In this document: positions 1 through 8,022 of the stretch, one piece after another
Layout: the number at the start of each line of letters is the position of its first letter
Numbering within the stretch: position 1 is the first letter of the stretch
Assembly (NCBI GenBank): GCA_016180105.1
Contig: JACPBZ010000024.1
Location: forward strand, 1-36,930
Direction of reading: 5' to 3'
Origin: Candidatus Woesearchaeota archaeon
GTDB taxonomy: Archaea > Nanobdellota > Nanobdellia > Woesearchaeales > UBA10216
Length of the DNA: 36,930 nt
The notes under the pieces: model-generated
What the model was told of the DNA's origin: nothing
Seen by the model: only the letters and a program-made list of their open reading frames with translations
Databases searched by the model: none
Program-made: the position numbers and the translations under genes

Positions 1-1
1 A

Positions 2-289
2 ATAAAGGCATTTTTTGCAAAAAACAGCATTGAAGTCGCATCAGAAATAGCACAAAAAAAGGCAGAAGCAGAATTCATAGTGCTCCTCCCAAGCCCCGTA
101 GGCAAGCTGAAATACTACTGTGTTTCGAAAGGCAAAAAAACCTGCAGCGATGCAGACCTCAGCTCTGCAATAGTCCAGGGACAGCTTCACAAGCTCCCCG
201 TGCTCCTTCTAATAAATGGCGAGCTGACAAAAAAAGCCCAGGAACTGCTTTCGAGGGAAATAGGCTCAATCACTGTTAAGAAACTTTAA
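2..289 (+). CDS. 3' part of a hypothetical protein, truncated by the window edge
   Basis: Frame 2 is open from the window start (IKAFFAKNSIEVASEIAQKKAEAEFIVLLPSPVGKLKYYCVSKGKK...) to the taa at 287-289. The GTG at 80 is probably internal. Confidence 0.6.
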   Translation: MKAFFAKNSIEVASEIAQKKAEAEFIVLLPSPVGKLKYYCVSKGKKTCSDADLSSAIVQGQLHKLPVLLLINGELTKKAQELLSREIGSITVKKL

Positions 290-314
290 AAAAAGCCCTT
301 TACGCAATGCCCAT

Positions 315-1355
315 ATGGGCGTCCAGATAACAGAGCTTCTTCCAAAAAGGGAAATAAAACTTGAGGAACTTGCAGGCAGGATAGTCGCTGTGGACGCATC
401 CAACCACCTTTACCAGTTCCTGACAACCATAAGGGGGCCGGACGGCTCGCTTTTTACAGATTCCAAGGGCAATGTGACTTCCCATCTTATCGGACTCTTC
501 TCAAGGACAACGCACCTGATGAAGCTTGGCATAAAGCCAGCCTATGTCTTCGATGGCGAAATGCCCCAACTGAAACGACTTGAAATAAAGCGGAGAATGG
601 ATGCGAAGGAAGTTGCGATTCAAAAACTCGTTGAAGCAAGGAAAGAGGGCAAGGTGGAAGACGTGAAAAAATATTCTGCACTGTCAACGAAACTTACAAG
701 GGACATGGTTGCTGATGCAAAAGAAGTTGTTGCCGCACTGGGCCTTCCAGCAATACAAGCTCCTGGAGAAGGCGAAGCACAGGCAGCACGCATAGTTGCA
801 AACGGCGATGCCTTTGCAGTCGCATCTCAAGACGCTGACAGCCTGCTATTCGGGGCAACGAATGTCATCAGGAACCTTTCAATAGAAGGCAGGAGAAGGC
901 AGGCGGGCACACTCGGCTACAACCACGTTGAGCCGGAAATGATTGCCCTGAAAGAAGTCCTGTCCTCAATGGGAGTAAACCAGCAGCAGCTGATTTGCCT
1001 GGCCATGCTCGTCGGAACAGACTACAACTCAAAAGGCATCAAGGGAATAGGCCCCAAAAACGCCCTGAAGCTCGTCAAGCTTCACAAAACCCCCGAAGAG
1101 CTCTTCAGGGCAGCAAAATGGGACGAATTCTTCAGCTTTGCCTGGCAGGAAGTCCTTGAGCTTTTCGAGAAACCCAGAGTTGATAATGAATACAAACTGA
1201 CATTTTCCTCGTTTGACAAGGGAAAGTTGACACAACTCCTTTGCGAGAAGCACAACTTCTCCACGCAAAGAGTCGAAAAAACCCTCGACGAGCTTGAAAA
1301 AACTGCTGCGTCAAAACAACAGAAAGGACTTGGTGATTTCTTTGGCACGCGATAG
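315..1355 (+). CDS. fen: Flap endonuclease 1 (FEN1/XPG family)
   Basis: 346 aa. Contains N-terminal XPG motif (VAVDASNHLYQFL), internal XPG motif (QAPGEGEAQAA, SQDADSLLFGA), H2TH region (LVGTDYNSKGIKGIGPKNALKLV), and a C-terminal PIP box (QKGLGDFF). Confidence 0.97.
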   Translation: MGVQITELLPKREIKLEELAGRIVAVDASNHLYQFLTTIRGPDGSLFTDSKGNVTSHLIGLFSRTTHLMKLGIKPAYVFDGEMPQLKRLEIKRRMDAKEVAIQKLVEARKEGKVEDVKKYSALSTKLTRDMVADAKEVVAALGLPAIQAPGEGEAQAARIVANGDAFAVASQDADSLLFGATNVIRNLSIEGRRRQAGTLGYNHVEPEMIALKEVLSSMGVNQQQLICLAMLVGTDYNSKGIKGIGPKNALKLVKLHKTPEELFRAAKWDEFFSFAWQEVLELFEKPRVDNEYKLTFSSFDKGKLTQLLCEKHNFSTQRVEKTLDELEKTAASKQQKGLGDFFGTR

Positions 1356-2121
1356 CATAAGGGCTTTCGACATAATAGGCGACACAGCCCTTGTCGAGGC
1401 AGCCACAATTTCCGAAGCCAGGAAAATGGCCAAGAAGATAATGCTCCAGCACAAACACATCAAGTCGGCATGGCTTAAAGTCGGCGGGCACACAGGCAAG
1501 CTGAGAATACAAAAACTGAAGTGGGTCTCCGGGGAAAAGCGAACAACAACCACTCACAAGGAGAACGGCATATTGCTGAAACTGGACATAACAAAGACTT
1601 ACTTTTCACCAAGACAGGCAACCGAACGGAAAAGGGTGTACGGGCAAGTCAAAAAACCAGAAATAATCCTTGTTATGTTCTCAGGAATCGGGCCCTTTAC
1701 GGTGTCAATGGCGAAGAATACCCCTGCGGCAGCCGTTTATGGCGTTGAACTCAACAAATCAGCGCACAAATTTGCGGCCGAAAACGCTAAGCTAAACAAG
1801 GTCGAAGGCAAAATAAAACTTTTTTGCGGTGATGTGAGGAAGATAGTGCCGCAGCTGAAGCAAAAATTTGACCGCATTATTATGCCCTTGCCAAAAGAGG
1901 CTGAAAGCTTCCTTGACGTAGCTTTTGCGGCAGCTAAAAAAGGAGCCGTAATCCACTTTTACGATTTTGAAAAAGAAGAAGACATCCCCTCTGCAGCCGT
2001 CGCCAAGGCAGCCGCTGCCTCCACCGCAGCCAAAAAGAAAATCAGGATACTTGATGTCGTCAAGTGCGGGCAGCTGGCACCAAGAGCCTACAGGGTGTGC
2101 GTTGACTTCAAGATTGTGTGA
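1294..2121 (+). CDS. Trm5-family tRNA (guanine37-N1)-methyltransferase, class I SAM-dependent
   Basis: Motifs TYFSPRQATERKRV, MFSGIGPFTVSMAK, YGVELN, DRIIMPLP, LAPRAYRVCVDFKI. The start is uncertain: ATG 1294 or TTG/GTG at 1330-1342, overlapping the FEN1 3' end. Confidence 0.87.
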   Translation: MKKLLRQNNRKDLVISLARDSIRAFDIIGDTALVEAATISEARKMAKKIMLQHKHIKSAWLKVGGHTGKLRIQKLKWVSGEKRTTTTHKENGILLKLDITKTYFSPRQATERKRVYGQVKKPEIILVMFSGIGPFTVSMAKNTPAAAVYGVELNKSAHKFAAENAKLNKVEGKIKLFCGDVRKIVPQLKQKFDRIIMPLPKEAESFLDVAFAAAKKGAVIHFYDFEKEEDIPSAAVAKAAAASTAAKKKIRILDVVKCGQLAPRAYRVCVDFKIV

Positions 2122-2136
2122 TATGGCGCCGAAGGG

Positions 2137-2144
2137 TTTAAATA
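2137..2144 (+). promoter_or_regulatory. TATA box for the candidate sRNA
   Basis: TTTAAATA about 25-28 bp upstream of the terminal stem of the candidate RNA at 2166, the usual archaeal TATA-TSS spacing. Confidence 0.45.
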
Positions 2145-2165
2145 GCCGCTGTCGCTCCTTTGCAC

Positions 2166-2237
2166 GCGTGCGATGATCGCGTGAACACCCTCGGAGCCCA
2201 AAAGGCGGTGATGAACGGGAGTAACTGGAGAGCACGC
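2166..2237 (+). ncRNA. Candidate C/D-box-like sRNA
   Basis: Terminal stem GCGTGC (2166-2171)/GCACGC (2232-2237). C-like box GCGATGA (2170-2176), perfect C' box GTGATGA (2208-2214), D-like CTGG (2225-2228), weak D' (TCGGA 2191-2195). TATA box at the correct distance. No ORF explains the interval. D boxes are non-canonical. Confidence 0.38.
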
Positions 2238-2242
2238 TTAAC

Positions 2243-2270
2243 CTTTTACTTTCCTGCGGGAAAGCAAAAG
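2243..2270. terminator. Strong imperfect hairpin between the sRNA and the truncated ATPase gene
   Basis: CTTTTACTTTCC-TGCG-GGAAAGCAAAAG: 11 of 12 positions pair around a 4-nt loop. Terminator role is inferred. Confidence 0.45.
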
Positions 2271-3266
2271 CTTAACCAAAAACGACTAATGTCCAGAAAT
2301 AATTCACCCAAACACTCAGCGCCCGTAAAGCAATCTGTCAAGTCAACAACGGCGCCAATGTCAACCTTTCCAAGGCTCATGCTTCTGCAATGAATTTTAA
2401 GTATTTTCTCCCTTGCCTCCTTTGATGGCAGGGGGAAGTGGATGTGCCTTTCAAGCCTTCCAGGCCTAAGAATTGCAGGGTCAAGAATGTCCTTCCGGTT
2501 AGTGCTGCCTATTATTTTTACGTTTTCAAGGCCGCGGAAGCCATCAATTTCAGCCAGGAGCTGGACAAAGGTCCTTTGCACTTCCCTCTCGCCAGAAGTG
2601 CCAATGTCAACCCTTCTTGCCGCAAGGGCGTCCAGTTCGTCAATGAAAATGATTGAAGGCGCCTTCTCGCGGGCTGTCTGAAAAATTTCCTTCACCAGCT
2701 TCGCACCCTCGCCTATGAACTTCTGGACAAGCTCCGAGCCAACCACCTCAATGAATGTTGAATTGGTGGCTGTAGCAACAGCCTTTGCAAGGAGAGTCTT
2801 GCCTGTTCCGGGATGGCCGTGAAGCAGAACGCCCTTAGGCGGCTGTATGCCAATTTGCTCAAACAACTCAGGCTTGTTCAAGGGCAGCTCAACAATTTCC
2901 CGAATTTCCCGCATCTGGTCATCAAGGCCGCCAATATCATTCCAACCGACATTAGGTTTTTCGACAATTATGAATTTCTCGCTGTTAAATTTCCTCGTGA
3001 CATTGGCCTTCCTCACAATCGACAAGTTTTTCTGCTCAACAAACACAGTGTCGCCAGGCCTCAACTTGCCACAATCAGAAAGAACTTCGACCAGGACACA
3101 CCATCAACGGGGCCCGCCTTATCCGGTCAAGATCTTCCTTGAGACTGACCATGGTTTTCCTGAGGACGGCATTTTCCTCCTCCAAGACACTCATAGCCTC
3201 CCCAAAAACAAGCGAACTTAGCCTTTCCTCGTTTTTGAGAGCTCCTTCAGAAGATATTTTGCACAC
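2246..3266 (-). pseudogene. Frameshifted and 3'-truncated proteasome-activating nucleotidase (PAN)-like AAA ATPase
   Basis: The N-terminal coiled coil (ORF 3075..3266: LEEENAVLRKTMVSLKEDLDRIRRAPLMV) and the AAA core (ORF 2246..3064: GHPGTGKT Walker A, IIFIDELDAL Walker B, GSTNRKDILDPAILRPGRLER) are in different frames. The sequence between rejoins if shifted (VLVEVLSDCGKLRPGDTV). Homology ends at TGAE, with the lid domain and HbYX-type tail absent. Confidence 0.75.
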
Positions 3267-3294
3267 CTCTTACCTTTTCCTGCCTTAATGAGCG

Positions 3295-4659
3295 CTACTC
3301 GACAGACTTCGTGACCTTGACTCCCTTCACGAGCACGGATGGCGTCGACGTTGGAACCTCAACCTCCCATCCGAATACCTGCTCCTGCTCCGAGCCAACA
3401 GCCGAAATCCCCTGAAGTATCCTTATCAGGTTGTCGCTAATCCTCAATTCCTTTACCGGCCCGGTTACCTTGCCATTCTCAACAAGGAAAATGCCATCCC
3501 GGGGTATTGTCGAAAAATCTCCCGCCTCATAGTTCTGGAATCTCGTGTACCAGACATTCGTTACTATGAGCCCACGCTTGACCTGCCGAATCATTTCTTC
3601 CTTATTAAGATTTCCATTTTGCAAAACAAGGTTAAAGGGCGTTGGGGCAACAAGGCCAGCATTCGCTGTTGTCTTCACCTTGTGCCTCCTGGCAGTCGAA
3701 GTGTTATGCAGGTAAGTCTTAAGCACGCCTTTCTCTATAATCACGTTGCGCTGGGTGGGAACGCCCTCCTCGTCGAATTTCACGCTGTCAAAGCCATTCG
3801 GCAGCGTCGCATCATCGACAAGAGTCACGCCCTCGCTGCCAACCTTTTTCCCAAGCTTGCCTGCAAAGCAGGAAAGCTTAGACTCAACATTGAATATTGA
3901 AGCAGCCTTGCCCACGCTCTCCAAAAGATTCGCGAACGGCAGGGGGGCAAAAATCACGTCATAAATGCCCGGCTCCCCGCTTTTCGGACTAACAGCCTGC
4001 TTAGCTATCACAGCAGCCCTTTCAGCACTTGCTTCAGGCGTGAACTTCCTGAGAACCCTCGAATTGCAGGTGTGATGGCCTGAAGCGTACTTGTCAACAA
4101 ACGCCCTCAACGAAAAATAAGCCTTAGTCCCCCTATCCTCAGCCTCAACACCCCCGGAAGTCAGGAGGTAAGCCGAATTTGAATGCATTTCGAGAATGCC
4201 TGCAGTCCTCTTAGCGCCATTCCTGTGCGCAACATCAATCGCAGACTTCAAAACATCAACAGCTCCCTCCCCAAGCTCAACTATGGCCGGGTCATAAGTG
4301 TCCTTAATGTCATTATAACTGAAAGGGCCGCTCGCAATCCCAGAGTATTCCTTATTCGGAACAGCAGCCTTGGCAAACTTAAGCATCCTCGCAATAGCAT
4401 CATCCGCCGCAGCAGCCGACATTTCCCGAATGCTGGTGCTCACCAGGCGCTTGTCAATAGCCAGAAAAATGTTGAGCCTCTCAGACTGCCAACTCTGGGT
4501 AGTGCTTATCCTGCTATTGGAAAACTTAAGCTGGGCTATCTCATCAGACGAAGCACTGACAACGACATCATCAGCGCCCTTTTTCCTGAGCTGCCTGACA
4601 GCGTGAGCTGCAATGGACTGCCTCGATTCAATGTCCGACGATTTTCCAACTGTTTTCAT
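3295..4659 (-). CDS. pmbA: TldD/PmbA family protein, PmbA (TldE)-type subunit
   Basis: 454 aa. PmbA-like C-terminal half (GIYDVIFAPLPFANLLESV, LPNGFDSVKFDEEGVPTQRNVIIEKGVLKTYLHNTSTARR, GDFSTIPRDGIFLVENGKV). No HExxxH. Paired with tldD. Confidence 0.92.
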   Translation of the reverse strand: MKTVGKSSDIESRQSIAAHAVRQLRKKGADDVVVSASSDEIAQLKFSNSRISTTQSWQSERLNIFLAIDKRLVSTSIREMSAAAADDAIARMLKFAKAAVPNKEYSGIASGPFSYNDIKDTYDPAIVELGEGAVDVLKSAIDVAHRNGAKRTAGILEMHSNSAYLLTSGGVEAEDRGTKAYFSLRAFVDKYASGHHTCNSRVLRKFTPEASAERAAVIAKQAVSPKSGEPGIYDVIFAPLPFANLLESVGKAASIFNVESKLSCFAGKLGKKVGSEGVTLVDDATLPNGFDSVKFDEEGVPTQRNVIIEKGVLKTYLHNTSTARRHKVKTTANAGLVAPTPFNLVLQNGNLNKEEMIRQVKRGLIVTNVWYTRFQNYEAGDFSTIPRDGIFLVENGKVTGPVKELRISDNLIRILQGISAVGSEQEQVFGWEVEVPTSTPSVLVKGVKVTKSVE

Positions 4660-4663
4660 TTTT

Positions 4664-6118
4664 CTAAAAACTGAGCTTCAAGTTCCTTATTCGCATGCTC
4701 GGGCCACCAAACCAGACCGGAATTGCCTGCATTGGCTCAGCCTTGCCGCAAGTCCCGGCGTGAAACTCCATATTGCCAGCAACAGCATCAACAGAACCCC
4801 AAAGCTTTGGCGTTGAGACCTCTATAGTTGGCCTCCAAACAGGCTCAGCGAGCCTTCCGTTGCGAATCATAAACGCCTCAGCACCAGTGTACTTGGCATT
4901 GAGGCGCTTGTCATCAATATTCCACTCCATGAAATTCTTTATGAAAACACCAAACTTCACAGACTCTATCAGCTCAGCTTCGGTGTAGTTGCCAGGCTTG
5001 ACAATCGAGTTGGCCATTCTCACAATGGGCTCCCGGTCATAGCCAGTCGCCCTTGCTGACCCGTTGCTCCGCCCGCCCATAATCGCGGAAGTCTCGCGAT
5101 TATGCAGCAGCTCAGTGATAATGCCGCGCTTAATCAGCCATCGCTCCCTTGCCTTCACACCCTCATCATCGTAAAGATAGTAGCCAAAGCTCCCTGGAAT
5201 CGTAGGGTCATCAACAATATTCACGGCATCAGAGCCAATCCTGGTCCCCAGCATCCCGGCATTAATGAATGACTCGCCTGCCTGGGCAGCCTCCCTTCCA
5301 AGGACGCGGTCCGCCTCATAAGGGTGGCCAACGCTCTCGTGCACCATAATCCCAGTTATCTGGGGCGCGACAACAAGGTCAACCTTTTCCTTCGGCGCAA
5401 CAACAGCCTTCTTCAGGTTGGAATGAGTTGCCTTGACCTCAGAAGCCAAAAGCTCTGGAAATCCGTGATTGTAAATTGTCTCAAAACCGCCAGCAGCGCC
5501 ATACTGCCAATACCTCTGGGCTGTCCTGCCGCCCTCCTCAACAGTGAGGAAATACCAGAAATCAGTCCTTGGAATCCTCGAAAGCACCTTGCTGCCCTCA
5601 GTGTTGACAAAATACTTTTCAGCATAGAAATCCGACATCGAAAAAAACCTTCCCGGGACATTAACCTTGGCAGCCTTGATGGCCTTTTCAGCATCAAACA
5701 ACACCTTCAGCTTCTCTTTCGGGCTAAGGTCTGCAATCTTGACCTTCTGTTTCACATCATAACTCGCAACAGCCGCCCCTTCAGGGCTAAACCTTACCTT
5801 CTCGCCAATCGATGACGCAGCAGAAGTGACTTTAACTGCCCTCTCCACGACCCTCTTCAAGTTTTCCCTTGACAAGATGTTAGTCGAGGCAAATCCCAAA
5901 GTGCCCTTGATGACAACCCTCAAGCCCAGGCCAGAGACGCGGTCAAATCCCGCGACTTGCGGAACGCCATTCTTCAACACAAAGCCATTGACGACCGTCG
6001 CCTCAAGCCGCGCATCAGCATAGCTCGCCCCAACCTTCCGCGCGTAATCTATCGCAAAATGAGCCAAGTCAAGGTCAAGCGCATCACCATCAGAAACCCT
6101 GTCAGATTTAGCAACCAT
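4664..6118 (-). CDS. tldD: TldD metalloprotease-type protein
   Basis: 484 aa. Zinc motif HESVGHPYE, YYLYDDEGVKARERWLIKRGIITELLHNRETSA, GRSNGSARATGYDREPIVRMAN. Confidence 0.95.
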   Translation of the reverse strand: MVAKSDRVSDGDALDLDLAHFAIDYARKVGASYADARLEATVVNGFVLKNGVPQVAGFDRVSGLGLRVVIKGTLGFASTNILSRENLKRVVERAVKVTSAASSIGEKVRFSPEGAAVASYDVKQKVKIADLSPKEKLKVLFDAEKAIKAAKVNVPGRFFSMSDFYAEKYFVNTEGSKVLSRIPRTDFWYFLTVEEGGRTAQRYWQYGAAGGFETIYNHGFPELLASEVKATHSNLKKAVVAPKEKVDLVVAPQITGIMVHESVGHPYEADRVLGREAAQAGESFINAGMLGTRIGSDAVNIVDDPTIPGSFGYYLYDDEGVKARERWLIKRGIITELLHNRETSAIMGGRSNGSARATGYDREPIVRMANSIVKPGNYTEAELIESVKFGVFIKNFMEWNIDDKRLNAKYTGAEAFMIRNGRLAEPVWRPTIEVSTPKLWGSVDAVAGNMEFHAGTCGKAEPMQAIPVWFGGPSMRIRNLKLSF

Positions 6119-6150
6119 AAAAAATCCCTTGCTGCAACGCGAGAGCGCAG

Positions 6151-6160
6151 GTATATAAAT
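6151..6160 (-). promoter_or_regulatory. TATA box upstream of tldD
   Basis: + strand gtatataaat, reading as a TATA element on the - strand upstream of the tldD ATG at 6118. Confidence 0.5.
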
Positions 6161-6268
6161 TTTATTGGATGACCTTGTTATCTCAACTCAAGCATTATCG
6201 CGGCCACAGTGACGAAAATCAAACACCCAACCACAGCAAGCTGTGGGGGTATGAACCTAATGAAGAAA

Positions 6269-7360
6269 TCATCTCGTAATCTGAAAGCTCCTCACCTGCT
6301 CAAGCAGCTTTTTCGCCTTCGCGTTCGATGCGAAATGCTTCCTCACAGGCTCAAGAAGCTCATTCAGCTTCTCGGCAACACCATTCTTGAGGTCCATCGG
6401 GTGGATTTTCCCCTCAGAATAAAGCTTTTCCAACTGGCCATAGCTTTCAACACTCAGACTGCCGCCAAACTTTTCAGGCCTCTTAACCTCCAAAGCACCA
6501 AACCTCTCAAAAACAATGTAGCGGCAGTATTCCATAATGGGATTCTCGTCCACTTTCTTCTCAGGGCAGTAAGCCTTGCTGATTTTTCTCTTCACATCCT
6601 CTTCCGAGTCAGTCATGAATATGGCCGTGTCCGGCTTTGACTTAGACATCTTCAGCTCAATCGCGCGCTCAGTGGCATCCGTAATGTCAGTCCTTGGCTC
6701 GCCAAGGCCCATAAGCATATGATGGCTTACCACAACAGGCTTCCAAAATCCAAGCTTGGGGCCAAGCTCCCTTGCCAAAATATTAACTTTTCTCTGATCC
6801 ATACCGAGCTGGCAAATATCAGCCTCAAGCTCAAATATGTCCGCTGCCTGCATGCACGAATACAAAATCATCGAAGCCTGCTGAACCTCAGACTCCTTGC
6901 GACCCATAATCTGCCCTGTCCTCACAATCCTCTGAATAGTGCTGTTCCTGGAAACCTGCAAGACCTTCTTCCAATAATCCTGCTTGCCAACAACATCGCT
7001 TGCCCTGACAAACTCCACCTTGTCAAGATTCATCCCTGCAGCCTTCCAAACCTCAACCAGGTAATCGCCACAAACCTGAATCTTCTCAAGGTCGCCACCA
7101 AGCTTGTTGTTCGCCCACGCGTGCCAGTCAGCAGCGTACATCTTGAACTTGCAACCTGCCTTTGTCACCTTGTTGACATTTATCGCCCTTAAAATGCCCT
7201 GGGCAACGTGAATCAAGCCAGAAGGCTCAAAACCATCATACGCAACAGGATGATCCTTTATCTCAAGAAGCTGCTTAAGCTCATCCACAGTAACGACTTC
7301 CTCACCGACTTCCCTGATCAGAGCTAATCGAGATTCAACATCCATGCTTACATAGGCCAC
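6269..7360 (-). CDS. tyrS: Tyrosyl-tRNA synthetase, archaeal/eukaryal type
   Basis: 363 aa. YDGFEPSGLIHVAQGI, ADWHAW, GMDQRKVNILARE, KMSKSKPDTAIFM. Confidence 0.96.
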   Translation of the reverse strand: MAYVSMDVESRLALIREVGEEVVTVDELKQLLEIKDHPVAYDGFEPSGLIHVAQGILRAINVNKVTKAGCKFKMYAADWHAWANNKLGGDLEKIQVCGDYLVEVWKAAGMNLDKVEFVRASDVVGKQDYWKKVLQVSRNSTIQRIVRTGQIMGRKESEVQQASMILYSCMQAADIFELEADICQLGMDQRKVNILARELGPKLGFWKPVVVSHHMLMGLGEPRTDITDATERAIELKMSKSKPDTAIFMTDSEEDVKRKISKAYCPEKKVDENPIMEYCRYIVFERFGALEVKRPEKFGGSLSVESYGQLEKLYSEGKIHPMDLKNGVAEKLNELLEPVRKHFASNAKAKKLLEQVRSFQITR

Positions 7361-7399
7361 AGCATATGATTTAAATCTTTTCGTTTTAAAGAAAAAAAG

Positions 7400-7822
7400 C
7401 TAAGCATAACCAAGAGTGCCTTGAATAGGCCCCAACGATATACCTTTGGCTGAGTCAAGCAAGTCGGAAACTTGAGCTTTCCTCCCAACAGCAGCAACAA
7501 TAGCATCATACGCCCTTGAGGCACTCCACCGAGACCTTCCAAAGTCAATGCTTACTACAGTTTGCTCGCCTGAATAGTTGATTAAGCCGTTGACTTGCCA
7601 AGTGATGCTCATTAAAGTTCCGCCCCAGGCACTTCTCACAGTCAAGCCACCAGGCATTCCAGCTGACCTGATTCCCTGGTAATTGCAGCTTCCATCGGAA
7701 TTCCTTGTGGGCAGGGGCTTTGCCAAACCTACATCAACAACGCCCTTAACAGCGGATCGCAAGATATCATCAAGAGCACCATCCGGCGCAAAAACCCGCA
7801 TCCCCAAAAACGGCGTACTCAC
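7400..7822 (-). CDS. Hypothetical protein
   Basis: 140 aa ORF with GTG start, no strong antisense competitor and an A/T-rich candidate TATA (gataaaaag) upstream. Family not recognised. Confidence 0.5.
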   Translation of the reverse strand: MSTPFLGMRVFAPDGALDDILRSAVKGVVDVGLAKPLPTRNSDGSCNYQGIRSAGMPGGLTVRSAWGGTLMSITWQVNGLINYSGEQTVVSIDFGRSRWSASRAYDAIVAAVGRKAQVSDLLDSAKGISLGPIQGTLGYA

Positions 7823-7917
7823 GCATTAGCAGGAATAGGCATCCCTTTTTATCCTTTCGTACATATTTTTCATATTTCCCAAAAATAAATTTATCAACCG
7901 CGAAACATTTCCCATAG

Positions 7918-7990
7918 CACTGGCCACTGGACAAACTCGCTGCTGCTCGTAGCCCAGTGACCACTGGCCACTGGACAATCGTCCGGACAA
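7918..7990. repeat. Cluster of CACTGG/GGACAA repeats upstream of the Cas4-like gene
   Basis: 17-bp direct repeat CACTGGCCACTGGACAA at 7918-7934 and 7962-7978, an inverted CCAGTG between them, and a third GGACAA (CCGGACAA) just before the TATA element gatatttaaa (7991-8000). Confidence 0.7.
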
Positions 7991-8022
7991 GATATTTAAA
8001 GCACCACCCCTAACAATGGGGA

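Noticed and set aside
2160-2393. + strand ORF 2160..2393 covering the sRNA region
   Set aside because: Antisense to the ATPase remnant over most of its length, with no domain signal. The structured-RNA reading is better supported.
7918-7978. Possible CRISPR mini-array next to the Cas4-like gene
   Set aside because: Only two 17-bp repeats with internal CACTGG doubling, one 27-bp interval, no leader and no other cas genes. Fits operator repeats better.
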